A DNA stretch of 64,000 nucleotides, from assembly GCF_014652555.1 (NCBI RefSeq), contig NZ_BMZA01000008.1, positions 62,001 to 126,000 of the forward strand, in the 5' to 3' direction. Source of the stretch: Novosphingobium colocasiae. GTDB lineage: Bacteria > Pseudomonadota > Alphaproteobacteria > Sphingomonadales > Sphingomonadaceae. A program made the position numbers and the translations under genes. Shown here one piece after another: positions 43,699 through 52,323 of this stretch (positions are counted from its first letter, which is position 1; every line of letters begins with the position of its first letter). The notes beneath the pieces are model-generated. The model was not told the origin of the DNA. It saw nothing but the letters and a program-made list of their open reading frames with translations, and did not search any database.

Positions 43699-43704
43699 TC
43701 ATCC
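43679..43704 (-). promoter_or_regulatory. Candidate ECF autoregulatory promoter of the sigma/anti-sigma unit
   Basis: On the minus strand GGATGAAAC (43704-43696), 13 bases, CGTT (43682-43679). One base differs from the two plus-strand copies. The two divergent promoters interlock, with the -35 of one lying over the -10 of the other. Confidence 0.6.
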
Positions 43705-43736
43705 ATGGTTCTGTACAATTTTTTCGGAAAAGGCCT

Positions 43737-44981
43737 ATGCGAAACCTGCCAGCGATCCTGATGGCCCTTGGTATTGCCGCTGTCGCCGCTTGCGTTGCCA
43801 CTCCCGTTGCAGCCCAGCTCGGCGTGCCGGGGCTCGGCGGAGCGGTGGGCAATGTCCTTGGGACCGTGGATCGCGCGCTCGATCCGGTCGAGCAGGCCAC
43901 CCGGCAAACCGTCGCCGGCGCGACCATGCTGGCCGAACGGCGCGTCGCGCGGCTGAGCGATCTGGTGCGCCGCAATCGCGACAGTATCGAGTTAGACGAC
44001 GGGGGCAGTCCCGCGCGCAAGGGCGAACTGCTGCTGCTCGATGCCACGGATGCGGACATCGCCACGGCCCAGGGTGCAGGCTTTACCCTGCAGGGGCGCG
44101 AGACGCTCGGCGAGCTCGGCATCGGCGTCGTCCGGCTCGGCGTACCCCATCGCATGCCGCTGGCCCGCGCACAGGAAGTGCTGCACAAGCTGCTGCCGCA
44201 GGCGACAGTGGCCCCGGACAATATTCATCTGCCCGCAGGCAGCTCTGCCGGCGCGGCACGAGGCCCGGGAGCCGGCAGCGCTCCGGCGATCGATACCCAG
44301 GTCGGTCTCATCGACGGTGGCGTTGGATCAGGTGCCGCAGCCGGGCCGGTTCGCGGCTTCGTGACCGGCGCCCCCCGCGCCAGCGACCACGGCAGCGCCA
44401 CGGCGTCGTTGCTGCGCAGCGCAGGCGTGCGCCGTATCGCTGTCGCCGACGTCTATGGCGACGATCCCGCAGGGGGAAACGCACTGGCGATCAGCCGGGC
44501 GCTCGACTGGCTTATTGGCATTCGCGCGCGCGTGATCTCGATCAGCCTGGTCGGGCCGAGAAATCCGCTGCTCGGCCAGGCCATTGCCGCCGCGCGCCGC
44601 CGCGGTGCGCTGATCGTTGCTGCGGTCGGCAATGACGGCCCGGCCGCGCCCTCGGCCTATCCCGCATCCTATCCCGGCGTCATCGCGGTCACGGGCGTCG
44701 ATGGCGACAATCGCGCGCTGATCGAAGCCGGGCGCGCGCTGCACCTCGATTATGCGGCACCAGGTGCCGACATGGTCGCGGCCAATGCTGCGGGAAAGTG
44801 GGTGCGCGTGCGCGGTACGTCCTATGCAGCCCCTCTGGTGGCAGCACGCGCGGCCGCACTGGCCTCCGGCGACAACACTATATCCGCGCTGGATCGTGAA
44901 GCCGTCGATCTCGGACGCAAAGGACCGGATCCGATCTATGGCCGCGGCCTTGTTTGCGGCTCTTGCCGGCGCTCGGAATAG
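43737..44981 (+). CDS. Secreted subtilisin-like serine protease (family S8)
   Basis: 414 aa. Signal peptide (ILMALGIAAVAACVATPVAA|Q). Residues ~95-165 (ELLLLDATDADIATAQ ... HKLLPQATVAPDN) look like an I9-type propeptide or chaperone domain. The S8 core is compact: D193 in VGLIDGGV, H218 in ASDHGSATAS, oxyanion N299 in VAAVGNDGPAAPSAYP, and S362 in RVRGTSYAAPLVAARAA. The triad is complete. AAAAGG is close before the ATG. It is divergent from the sigma pair and upstream of a secreted PRC-like protein. A role in envelope or surface processing is likely (inference). Confidence 0.9.
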   Translation: MRNLPAILMALGIAAVAACVATPVAAQLGVPGLGGAVGNVLGTVDRALDPVEQATRQTVAGATMLAERRVARLSDLVRRNRDSIELDDGGSPARKGELLLLDATDADIATAQGAGFTLQGRETLGELGIGVVRLGVPHRMPLARAQEVLHKLLPQATVAPDNIHLPAGSSAGAARGPGAGSAPAIDTQVGLIDGGVGSGAAAGPVRGFVTGAPRASDHGSATASLLRSAGVRRIAVADVYGDDPAGGNALAISRALDWLIGIRARVISISLVGPRNPLLGQAIAAARRRGALIVAAVGNDGPAAPSAYPASYPGVIAVTGVDGDNRALIEAGRALHLDYAAPGADMVAANAAGKWVRVRGTSYAAPLVAARAAALASGDNTISALDREAVDLGRKGPDPIYGRGLVCGSCRRSE

Positions 44982-44998
44982 AAAATCGTACGGCGCAT

Positions 44999-45024
44999 GG
45001 ATTAAACCGGAGCTGGCCGTCGTT
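44999..45024 (+). promoter_or_regulatory. Candidate ECF promoter of the PRC-like gene
   Basis: GGATTAAAC (44999-45007), 13 bases, CGTT (45021-45024), 52 bases before the ATG at 45077. Identical in both blocks and spacing to the subtilase promoter. Confidence 0.65.
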
Positions 45025-45076
45025 CGCTCAGTGGAAGCCACATGCGCTCCACGAAATCGAGCGAAAGGATAGCACA

Positions 45077-45955
45077 ATGCGCAACATCTTCATCATCACG
45101 ACGGCGCTGATGCTTACGACTGTTCCGGCCCATGCCCAGCTTCTGGGGGGCGGTGGCCTGGGCGGAGCTCTGGGCGGTAGCCTGAACGGCACGATCGGCG
45201 GTACCCTCGGTGGTGCAAGTCCGGTCGGTTCGACCGTGGACTCGGTCCGCTCTTCGACCAGCGGTACGCTGCGTAACACCGGTTCGACCAGCGGCAGCCA
45301 GAGCGTCAACCGCAAGAGCGGCGCGGTCCATGCTGACCGCAGTGCCGGTGCCGCCGGCGGCGGCGATATCGCCCAGACGGTCGCCACGCCGACCCGCATG
45401 ATCGGCGGCGATGCCTCGGGCCATGCCAGCGGCAGCGGCTCGGGTAACCTCGACGCGCAGTTGCTCGGCACCGACGCGGTGCGCAGCACGGCGCAGTCGG
45501 CCCGCGCTGCCGCGACCGGTGCGGCTTCGTCCGCGCGCGGCACGGCCGCCGGCACCTCGGGCGGCGCACTCTCCATGACCGGCGGTCTCACCGGCAGCCT
45601 CGCCGGAACGCTTTCGGGTTCGGGCAGCGCCTCGGGCTCGGGTGGCGGCACCGGCGCGCTCGGCCCGATCAGTGGCGACGGCGAAGCCAGCGGCTCGGGC
45701 CAGGGCGGCTTCCAGGTGACCCGCGGCATGCCCGTCCTCGCGCCCGATGGCGAGCGCATCGGCAAGGTCCGCCAGCTCTTCACCAACGGCCGCGGCGAAA
45801 TCCAGCAGATGCTGGTCAAGGTCGGCGATTCGACCGCACTGCTGCCCGCCACCAACTTCTCAGCCAGCGGCAATGCCGTGATGTCAGCGATGACGCAGGG
45901 CCAGATCCAGCAGGCCGCGCAGCAGCAGAGCGATGGTTCCGGGAACAACAAGTAG
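45077..45955 (+). CDS. Secreted low-complexity protein with C-terminal PRC-barrel-like domain
   Basis: 292 aa. AAAGGA lies 8 bases before the ATG. Signal peptide (IFIITTALMLTTVPAHA|Q), then about 200 residues dominated by Gly, Ser, Thr and Ala (GGGLGGALGGSLNGTIGG, SGSASGSGGG) with few hydrophobics: a flexible stalk. The end (about residues 225-275) is PRC-barrel-like: RGMPVLAPDGERIGKVRQLF and EIQQMLVKVGDSTALLP. An alternative is a surface or matrix protein. Shared promoter motif and adjacency suggest it is a partner or substrate of the S8 protease (inference). Confidence 0.75.
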   Translation: MRNIFIITTALMLTTVPAHAQLLGGGGLGGALGGSLNGTIGGTLGGASPVGSTVDSVRSSTSGTLRNTGSTSGSQSVNRKSGAVHADRSAGAAGGGDIAQTVATPTRMIGGDASGHASGSGSGNLDAQLLGTDAVRSTAQSARAAATGAASSARGTAAGTSGGALSMTGGLTGSLAGTLSGSGSASGSGGGTGALGPISGDGEASGSGQGGFQVTRGMPVLAPDGERIGKVRQLFTNGRGEIQQMLVKVGDSTALLPATNFSASGNAVMSAMTQGQIQQAAQQQSDGSGNNK

Positions 45956-46094
45956 GTCCTCGCCACTGTTTCTCGGGGTGCCCGCCAAGGCGCTCCGGGG
46001 GATTATGTTTGCCCATCTCCGCCGCCGAGGGCCGAAGCCATTATCAGACTGAAGCCGGAGGGGGTGCTCCCAGAGGGAGACCTCAAATAATGCT

Positions 46095-46113
46095 AATGCG
46101 AGTAACTTGCATT
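46095..46113 (+). promoter_or_regulatory. Fur box upstream of TonB receptor
   Basis: AATGCGAG-TAA-CTTGCATT, a 19-bp palindrome with one mismatch, resembles Fur sites of Gram-negative bacteria. It lies 51 bp before the receptor ATG, where Fur with iron would block transcription. The surrounding sequence is AT-rich like a promoter. Confidence 0.65.
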
Positions 46114-46133
46114 TATGCGAGGTGCCGCTAAGA

Positions 46134-46154
46134 GACCTCCCCACTAGGGAGGTC
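46134..46154 (+). promoter_or_regulatory. Ribosome-site-sequestering hairpin before TonB receptor
   Basis: GACCTCCC (46134-46141) and GGGAGGTC (46147-46154) form a perfect 8-bp stem with a 5-base loop. The 3' arm contains the only good Shine-Dalgarno sequence (GGGAGG, 11 bases before the ATG). A second GAGACCTC copy at 46077-46084 could compete for the same arm. This would lower translation unless opened; no ligand pattern is recognised. Confidence 0.5.
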
Positions 46155-46163
46155 CAGAAATTC

Positions 46164-48296
46164 ATGATCCGCCATTCGATCCTTGTCGTGCCGCTGTCTC
46201 TGTGTGCGTGCCCTGCTTTCGCGCAGGATACCGGTCCGGAAGAAAGGATCGTGGTGACAGCGGCGCGTACCGTGCTGCCGATCAACGCCCTGCCCCTCAC
46301 CGTTGATGTTATCGACAACGCTGCGCTCAGCCAGCAGGTGGCCATCGGTGGCTCGATCGTCGACGCCGTTTCCGCGCTGACGCCTTCGTTCTCGCCCACG
46401 CGCCAGAAATTGTCGGGGGCGGGCGAGACGCTTCGCGGCCGTTCGCCGCTCTACGCGATCAACGGCATTCCGCAGACGGCACCGCTGCGTGATGGTGCCC
46501 GCGACGGGTTCTCCATCGACCCGTTCTTTGTCGATCGCGTCGAGGTAATCTACGGCTCCAACGCCCTGCAGGGGATCGGCGGCACTGGCGGCATCGTCAA
46601 CCAGGTGACTGTCGGCCCCCCGCAGCACGACGGCCTGTCCGGTCGCGTGCTGGTGCAGGGCAATTCGGACACCGGGTTCAGCGGCGATGGCATCGGCGGC
46701 AAGTTGGCTGGCCTTATCGGCTGGCGACAGGGGCAGGTCGATGCAACGGTTGGTGCCGTGTTCGAGAAGCGTGGCGTATTCTACGACGGACACGGCGGGC
46801 GGGTGGGCACTGACCTTACCCAGGGCGAGACGCAGGACAGCCGGTCCTGGTCGGTCTTCGGCCGCTTCGGTTACGCGGTGTCGGACACCGCGCGGCTGGA
46901 CCTCATGATCAATCGCTTCCAACTGAAGGGCGAAGGCGACTACGTCGCGATCGAAGGCGATCACACGAACGATGTGCCTACGACATCGGTGCGCGGCATC
47001 CCGCCGGGCGTGCCCGCGACAAACCGCACCGAGAGCGCTGCACTGACCTATACGGACACGAACCTGTGGGGCGGAAACCTGACGCTCCAGGCCTTCTTCA
47101 ACCGCTCGCGGGATACGTATGGCGGTGAAGTTGACCCGATCGCAACCTTTCAGGATGCCGCACTGGCACCGATCGGAACCCTATTCGACCAATCGCAGAA
47201 CCGTAGCCGCAAGTATGGCGGCAAGTTCTCATACGAGCGCAAGGTACCAGGGCTGGAAGCGCTGACCGCTACGCTCGGGCTCGACGTGCTTTACGACAAG
47301 ACCGAACAGCGCCTGATCGCCACCGATCGTTCGTGGGTGCCGCCAACGGAATACCGCAGCCTTGCCCCGTTCGCGCAGGCCAACCTTGCCCTGCTCGATG
47401 ACAAGCTGCATCTCGCAGGCGGCGTGCGGTACGAGGACGTCCAGATCACGATCGCCGACTATCGTACACTGGCCAGTTATGGAGGCGGCTTCGCAGTTTC
47501 GGGCGGCACGCCCAAGTTCAGCGACACGCTGTTCAACGGTGGCGTCATCCTTGAGCCCTGGAAGGGCATTCGTGCCTACGCCAGCTATGCGGAGGGCTAC
47601 ACGGTACCGGACGTTGGCCGCATTGCCCGCGCGGTAAACAAGCCCGGCATCGACATCGACGACTATGTCAACATCAGCCCGATCGTCTCGAACAACCGCG
47701 AATTGGGCGTCGAACTGAAACGCGGACCGCTTGACGCCAGCGCCGCCTACTTCTGGTCTACGAGCAAGAACGGCTCGCTGCTGGTCCAGAGCGGCGGCGT
47801 GTTCGAAGTGCAGCGCCAGCGCGTGGAGATACAGGGGCTCGAGATCAATCTCTCGGCGCGGACGCCGGTTCCAGGACTGACGCTCTCGGCCGGATATGCC
47901 CACCTGATCGGCCGCACCGACGGGTCTGCCGACGGCATCGAAAAGGTCGACCGCGATCTGGATGGGGCGAACATCTCTCCCGACCGCTTGAATCTGGCAG
48001 CGAGTTATCGACGGGGGGCAGTATCTGCGCGCGTCCAGACGCAGTTCTTCCTGTCGCGCAAATTCGAGCGGACGCCGGGCAACTACGACGACACCTACAG
48101 CTTCGGCGGCTACAACGTGACGGACCTTAGCCTGCGCTACGACACGCCTTTCGGCGGGCTGACGCTTGCTGCGCAGAACGTCTTCGACGCCTTCTACATC
48201 GACTATTACACCCAGACGGTGCGCCCGACCGACGACGATCATTATTTCGCCGGGCGCGGTCGTAACTTCACGCTCGGCTGGAACTACCGGTTCTGA
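46164..48296 (+). CDS. TonB-dependent siderophore-type receptor
   Basis: 710 aa from the ATG at 46164. Signal peptide (LVVPLSLCACPAFA|Q), TonB box-like ERIVVTAART, plug domain (about residues 30-150) with LRGRSPLYAINGIPQ, FFVDRVEVIYGSNALQGIGGTGGIVNQVT, then a barrel ending NFTLGWNYRF. A Fur box and the PepSY partner just behind point to Fe(III)-siderophore or haem uptake. The longer upstream reading from 46107 would start inside the Fur box and is rejected. Its stop overlaps the next ATG (TGATG). Confidence 0.92.
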   Translation: MIRHSILVVPLSLCACPAFAQDTGPEERIVVTAARTVLPINALPLTVDVIDNAALSQQVAIGGSIVDAVSALTPSFSPTRQKLSGAGETLRGRSPLYAINGIPQTAPLRDGARDGFSIDPFFVDRVEVIYGSNALQGIGGTGGIVNQVTVGPPQHDGLSGRVLVQGNSDTGFSGDGIGGKLAGLIGWRQGQVDATVGAVFEKRGVFYDGHGGRVGTDLTQGETQDSRSWSVFGRFGYAVSDTARLDLMINRFQLKGEGDYVAIEGDHTNDVPTTSVRGIPPGVPATNRTESAALTYTDTNLWGGNLTLQAFFNRSRDTYGGEVDPIATFQDAALAPIGTLFDQSQNRSRKYGGKFSYERKVPGLEALTATLGLDVLYDKTEQRLIATDRSWVPPTEYRSLAPFAQANLALLDDKLHLAGGVRYEDVQITIADYRTLASYGGGFAVSGGTPKFSDTLFNGGVILEPWKGIRAYASYAEGYTVPDVGRIARAVNKPGIDIDDYVNISPIVSNNRELGVELKRGPLDASAAYFWSTSKNGSLLVQSGGVFEVQRQRVEIQGLEINLSARTPVPGLTLSAGYAHLIGRTDGSADGIEKVDRDLDGANISPDRLNLAASYRRGAVSARVQTQFFLSRKFERTPGNYDDTYSFGGYNVTDLSLRYDTPFGGLTLAAQNVFDAFYIDYYTQTVRPTDDDHYFAGRGRNFTLGWNYRF

Positions 48297-49354
48297 TGAA
48301 GCTGCTCGATACCCTCCATCGCTGGACCGGCGGGCTCATCGGCTTGCTACTGGCTGTGGTGGGCCTGACCGGCGCAATCCTCGTCCATCGCGACGCCTGG
48401 GTCGTGCTGCCGCACGCGAGCGACGCGCAGGTGCAGGATACGCAGGCGCTGGCGGTTGCGACTGCCCGGATCATGGAGACTGCGGCACCGCAGTTGCAGT
48501 CGCTCACTTTTGCCAACGCGGGCTTCGGGCTCGATCGGCTCGCCTACCGCGATGGCAGCGGAGCCTATGTCACGCAGGCGGGCGATCCGGTGGAGAGTTG
48601 GGACAGCCAATGGGTCCGGCCCGAGTTGTGGTTGTCTGATTTCCATCAGCATCTGTTCGCCGGCGAGGAAGGAGAGACCGTAGTCGGTATCGCCGGTCTC
48701 TGCGGCCTGTTCTTCGTCGTCAGCGGCATGGTCTTGTGGTGGCGGACGCGCCGGACCTTCGAATTTCGCCTCTGGCCGGCGCGGTTGACCCGGCCGTCGA
48801 TCGTCCGCCACCATCGCGATCTCGGAATCCTGGTCGCGCCATTGCTCATGCTATCGCTGGTGACCGGCTCGGTTCTGGTATTCCGGCCTCTGGCTTCCGT
48901 CGTCATGGGGCCGGGAGCGCGGGCCGAGATCGAGAACGCGCTCAAGCCGCCTGCGGCAAAGGCAGCGCACCTTGCCGGCGATCCTGACTGGGCCGAGATG
49001 ATCCGTGCCGCGCGGGCACGCTTCCCCGACGCCGAAGTGCGCAGTCTGTCCCTGCCCCGCGCCGGCAACGGGCTCATCACGCTGAGGATGCGCCGCCCCG
49101 ACGAGTGGTTGCCGAACGGCCGCACGGCAGTGTGGTTCGCCGCCGATACCGGACGCATCGTGGCAACCCGCGACGCAGCCGATCTCCCCGCAAGGGTCAG
49201 TGCGTACAACGCGCTCTACCCTGTCCATGCCGCCAAGGTTGGCGGACTGCCATTCCGGCTGGTCATGACCACGTCTGGTCTGGGGCTTGGCCTGTTGGGG
49301 ACGTTCGCGGTCTGGACATTCTGGTTCAAACGGCCTCGGGCAAAGGGCAAGTGA
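48296..49354 (+). CDS. PepSY-associated transmembrane protein (PiuB-like)
   Basis: 352 aa with four helices: residues ~10-32 (WTGGLIGLLLAVVGLTGAILVHRD), ~142-160 (VVGIAGLCGLFFVVSGMVLWWRTRR), ~190-212 (LGILVAPLLMLSLVTGSVLVF) and ~318-345. The PepSY_TM pattern includes RxxHRDLG near residue 188 and conserved His in helices. Such proteins are often inner-membrane ferric-siderophore reductases adjacent to a TonB receptor. It starts on the receptor stop, so it is one operon. Confidence 0.9.
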   Translation: MKLLDTLHRWTGGLIGLLLAVVGLTGAILVHRDAWVVLPHASDAQVQDTQALAVATARIMETAAPQLQSLTFANAGFGLDRLAYRDGSGAYVTQAGDPVESWDSQWVRPELWLSDFHQHLFAGEEGETVVGIAGLCGLFFVVSGMVLWWRTRRTFEFRLWPARLTRPSIVRHHRDLGILVAPLLMLSLVTGSVLVFRPLASVVMGPGARAEIENALKPPAAKAAHLAGDPDWAEMIRAARARFPDAEVRSLSLPRAGNGLITLRMRRPDEWLPNGRTAVWFAADTGRIVATRDAADLPARVSAYNALYPVHAAKVGGLPFRLVMTTSGLGLGLLGTFAVWTFWFKRPRAKGK

Positions 49355-49424
49355 CCGGAAGCCGGATTTGAACTGCCTCCTCCCGGACGTCCAAAATCGA
49401 TGGTTGAGCGTCTGCAATCGGTCG

Positions 49425-49664
49425 GGTGTACCGGACCCGTTCACCGATAAACAGATCGCCCGCGGCGGGACGAATTACTGGCGCGCGGTGGTGATCGACG
49501 GCGCGTTGGAGAGCAACGGCATGGTCGGCTGGAAACAGCATCTCAGCGAGGCGCAGGCCGACGAAATCCGGGGCTATGTCTCGGGCGAGGCGACTGCGCT
49601 GAAAAAGCGTGGGTCGAGCGCTGCAGAACCAAAGCCGCCGGAATCCGCTTCGCCTGAGCAGTGA
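49425..49664 (+). pseudogene. C-terminal remnant of a quinoprotein (PQQ) dehydrogenase
   Basis: About 79 codons remain. GGTNYWRAVVIDGALESNGM, then GW...LSEAQADEIRGYV, resembles the cytochrome-c-like or closing segment of membrane quinoprotein alcohol or glucose dehydrogenases (I-V-x-DGAL-x-x-NGM, L-S-x-x-x-A-D-x-I-R-x-Y-V). No haem CxxCH, no beta-propeller and no proper start precede it; DNA upstream switches abruptly after the PepSY gene. A decayed remnant, probably from rearrangement. The short unexplained stretch to 49830 holds no gene. Confidence 0.55.
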
Positions 49665-49830
49665 GGCAAGAGGTGGCGTGCCCGTCTTTCGCGACGCCAT
49701 CACACCTCACACCGGACTATCGAACAATCGCGGCGGTCCGCCATGGGAATCCCGAAGCCATTGTCGCCGCAAGTGACGCATTTGCCCGGCCATCAGTTTC
49801 GAGCGCCCCGGGCGGCTCTCGCTACGGCCG

Positions 49831-50754
49831 TTAGCCGAAGCGCGAGACATATTCCTTGGCGAAGTCGAAATAGCCCTTGTTCCATGCGAATTCGCAGACG
49901 CCCACGCCCGGCTTGCCGTCGAATTCCAGCGTGGCGCAGCCGGTGTTGATCAGGCTCTGGCTGTCGTGCGAGGAGGTCAGCACGCCGAACATCGTGTAGG
50001 CAATGTATGATTTGCGGCCGGCATCGTCGGTCACGGTCACATTGAACGTCTTTTGCAGCATATCGTCGCCGTAGACGAAATCGTATTCGACACGTTCGAT
50101 ATGCCGCTGCTCGCCGTCCTTGAACAGGAAGCCGCGCAGTTCGGTGCGGCCGAAGCCCTGCATCTCGAAGAAGTGCATCGAGCTGTCGCCGGTGGTGGCG
50201 TGAATCCATTTGTAGTGCTGGTTGAGGCCCCAGACGCGCGGCCCCCAACTGTGATCGCGGACCATGAAGCCCTCATGGTGAAGCTTGCGTCCGTCGAGTT
50301 CGAGGTCGGCGATGATGCGGCCATGCTGTTCGGTCCGGTTGTCGCCGAAATAGGGCGGATTGCCCTTGGGGTGCGAACCGAAGGCATAGGCCGGATGCGT
50401 TGCGGTCATGCTGCCTTTGAACCGGATACGCTCGCCGTTCCACGCGATGTTGACCTGTTCCAGCGGCTCGGCAATCTGCATGTGCAGCGGGCCGTGGTGC
50501 CAGTCGTCAAAGTTCATGTCGTCGGCAACCGGGCTTTCGACCACCTCGACGATCTGCTCGGGAAAATCCGGGCTGAAAAAGCAGGCGGTCGACTTGCCGA
50601 TGCCGGTGCCGAGCATGGTGGGATAAATGAAACCGGCGATGTTGTGCTCCGGCATCAGCAGGATATGCGCCAGCGATTCGCGCCCTTCGGGGGCCAGCTT
50701 GTGGCGGAAGGCGTGGTCGGTCGTCGGCTGGCCAAGCGGGGGAGTGGCAGACAT
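49831..50754 (-). CDS. Lipocalin-like (CrtC/AttH-type) conserved hypothetical protein
   Basis: 307 aa. Blocks such as ESLAHILLMPEHNIAGFIYPT, HHEGFMVRDHSWGPRVWG, HYKWIHATTGDSSMHFFEMQG and KSYIAYTMFGVLTS resemble the two-lobed lipocalin (AttH/CrtC-like) fold, including the DHSWGPR motif seen in such proteins. No signal peptide. The family often occurs with CoA ligases, acyl-CoA dehydrogenases or phosphotransferases of lipid or terpenoid catabolism. Function unknown. It is the last gene of a leftward run with the phosphotransferase. Confidence 0.65.
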   Translation of the reverse strand: MSATPPLGQPTTDHAFRHKLAPEGRESLAHILLMPEHNIAGFIYPTMLGTGIGKSTACFFSPDFPEQIVEVVESPVADDMNFDDWHHGPLHMQIAEPLEQVNIAWNGERIRFKGSMTATHPAYAFGSHPKGNPPYFGDNRTEQHGRIIADLELDGRKLHHEGFMVRDHSWGPRVWGLNQHYKWIHATTGDSSMHFFEMQGFGRTELRGFLFKDGEQRHIERVEYDFVYGDDMLQKTFNVTVTDDAGRKSYIAYTMFGVLTSSHDSQSLINTGCATLEFDGKPGVGVCEFAWNKGYFDFAKEYVSRFG

Positions 50755-50823
50755 GCTGGTGTTCCTTACAGGGGCGCGCGCGTTACTCGCGCAAGTAGTG
50801 TTAACGAGGTCGTTTCGCCGGGC

Positions 50824-52323
50824 TCAGCCGGCTGTGCAGGCCAGCGCCTGCTTCATGAATTCGGGCGTGATGCCAAGATCGAGCACGGCGTAGCGGATAT
50901 CCTGATGCGCCCGTTCCTGCAGGTTGCGCACGCCCTTGTTGAAGATCACGCACAGCCGCATCGCGGCGAAGGCCATCGTGAAGTCCATCGTCGATGCGTC
51001 GACCTCGGGTCCGCCGCTGGCGCGGTAATGCGCGACGAAACGGTCCCAGTCGATATGCTGCGAAATGATCGGCCGGACATAGGCAAGATCCTGCTCCGGT
51101 GCGCCAAAGTTGGAGCATTCCCAATCGAGGATGCCGGTGATCTGTCCGTCCACCGCCAGCAGATTGTGGACATTGAAATCGCCGTGCACCAGCACCGGGC
51201 GGCGGGGGTCGGCAGGGACATGGTCGGCCAGCCAGTCCAGCAGATAGGTGACGAAGGGTGACGGCAGATGGCCTGCCTTGCGATAATATTCCTTCCACTC
51301 GACGATCTGGCGGCGATAGCAGCTTTCGATCGTGTCGGTGGCAAGCGCCGGGCTCTCGAAGCGTTCGATAAAGCCTGAGAACCGGGCGATATCTATCCGG
51401 TGCAGCCGGGCCATGTGTTCGGCCAGTTGCAGCAGGATGCCTTCCGGGATGGCGGCGCTGGCCGCGCCCATGAACGAGCTGGGTACGGCACCGGGCAGGG
51501 CCTGCATGACGTAGAAATCGGCATCGACGCCGGGGAAATCCTTGGCCAGCCACAAGGGTTCGGCCAGCGGCAACAGACCGGTGGCATGAAGTTCGCGGAG
51601 CAGGTGAAATTCCAGATCGACCATGAAGGTGCCCTTGCGCACCATGGGCACCGGATCGCTCTTGCGGACGATCAGCGCGCGTTCGCTGCCGTTGCCCTCG
51701 CGGATGCGGGTGCGGAAGGTCTGCTTGCCGAAACCGCCGGAGATCGGCTGGAAATCGAGCACCTCGATGGCCGCTCCATCGGGGTGCACGCTGCGCAGGA
51801 AGCCTTCCAGCAGATCGCGATCGAGCGGGCTGCCGGGCGGAACCGCGACGGGGGTGCCGGCAGGCACGGGCATGTCGCGCTGGGTCAGCGGATAGTGCTG
51901 GCTCCAGCGAGCGGCATCGAGCAACAGTTCCGACAGGGTATGGCGTGCCGCAGCGTCCATGGACGCGCGCCGGTCGGCCAGCACATCGGCCAGCGCCGCG
52001 ATCCGGGCGGTCAGCGCGTCGTGTCGATGGGCAAGCGCGGTGAAGCCGGTGCCGCCGTCCTTCGCCTCTGCATGATCCGGCGCGACGGCGATGCCTTGAT
52101 CCGCCGCAAAGCGCGACAAGCGCGCCGCCAACAGGTCCCCGGCCACCACCTGGGCCGATAGCACGAAAGGCGATTCAGTTTCGCGTTTGATCAGTTCGCC
52201 CAGCACCTGGGCGAGCATGGCAGCCGCGCCCTGCGCGTCCTGGGAGCCCAGTTCCGGCGCGATCTTGCTTTGCAGGGTGTGCAGCGCGACGCGCAGATAG
52301 GTGGCGTTGTCGGTTATCTTCAT
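50824..52323 (-). CDS. APH-fold phosphotransferase family protein, extended N-terminus
   Basis: 499 aa. The N-terminal ~150 residues are helical and of unknown family (LRVALHTLQSKIAPEL). The C-terminal ~330 residues are an aminoglycoside-phosphotransferase/choline-kinase-like domain: IVRKSD (ATP Lys region), Brenner motif PVLVHGDFNVHNLLAVDG (catalytic Asp), metal-binding GILDWECSNFG. This APH family acts in catabolic clusters, not antibiotic resistance, and its substrate here is unknown. It is followed by the lipocalin-like gene. Confidence 0.85.
   Translation of the reverse strand: MKITDNATYLRVALHTLQSKIAPELGSQDAQGAAAMLAQVLGELIKRETESPFVLSAQVVAGDLLAARLSRFAADQGIAVAPDHAEAKDGGTGFTALAHRHDALTARIAALADVLADRRASMDAAARHTLSELLLDAARWSQHYPLTQRDMPVPAGTPVAVPPGSPLDRDLLEGFLRSVHPDGAAIEVLDFQPISGGFGKQTFRTRIREGNGSERALIVRKSDPVPMVRKGTFMVDLEFHLLRELHATGLLPLAEPLWLAKDFPGVDADFYVMQALPGAVPSSFMGAASAAIPEGILLQLAEHMARLHRIDIARFSGFIERFESPALATDTIESCYRRQIVEWKEYYRKAGHLPSPFVTYLLDWLADHVPADPRRPVLVHGDFNVHNLLAVDGQITGILDWECSNFGAPEQDLAYVRPIISQHIDWDRFVAHYRASGGPEVDASTMDFTMAFAAMRLCVIFNKGVRNLQERAHQDIRYAVLDLGITPEFMKQALACTAG

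Noticed and set aside
43659..43706. Small minus-strand frame MDETKPLVRLIRRER before the sigma gene
   Set aside because: Its ATG overlaps the -35 of the proposed sigma promoter, so it would precede the transcript; it ends in TAA and is out of frame with the sigma gene.
46107..46163. Longer N-terminus of the second TonB receptor from 46107
   Set aside because: This start is inside the Fur-like palindrome and before the hairpin; the signal peptide begins at 46164.
50824..52323. Aminoglycoside resistance gene
   Set aside because: The APH fold is shared by many catabolic kinases. Length, N-terminal extension and neighbours do not suggest drug resistance.
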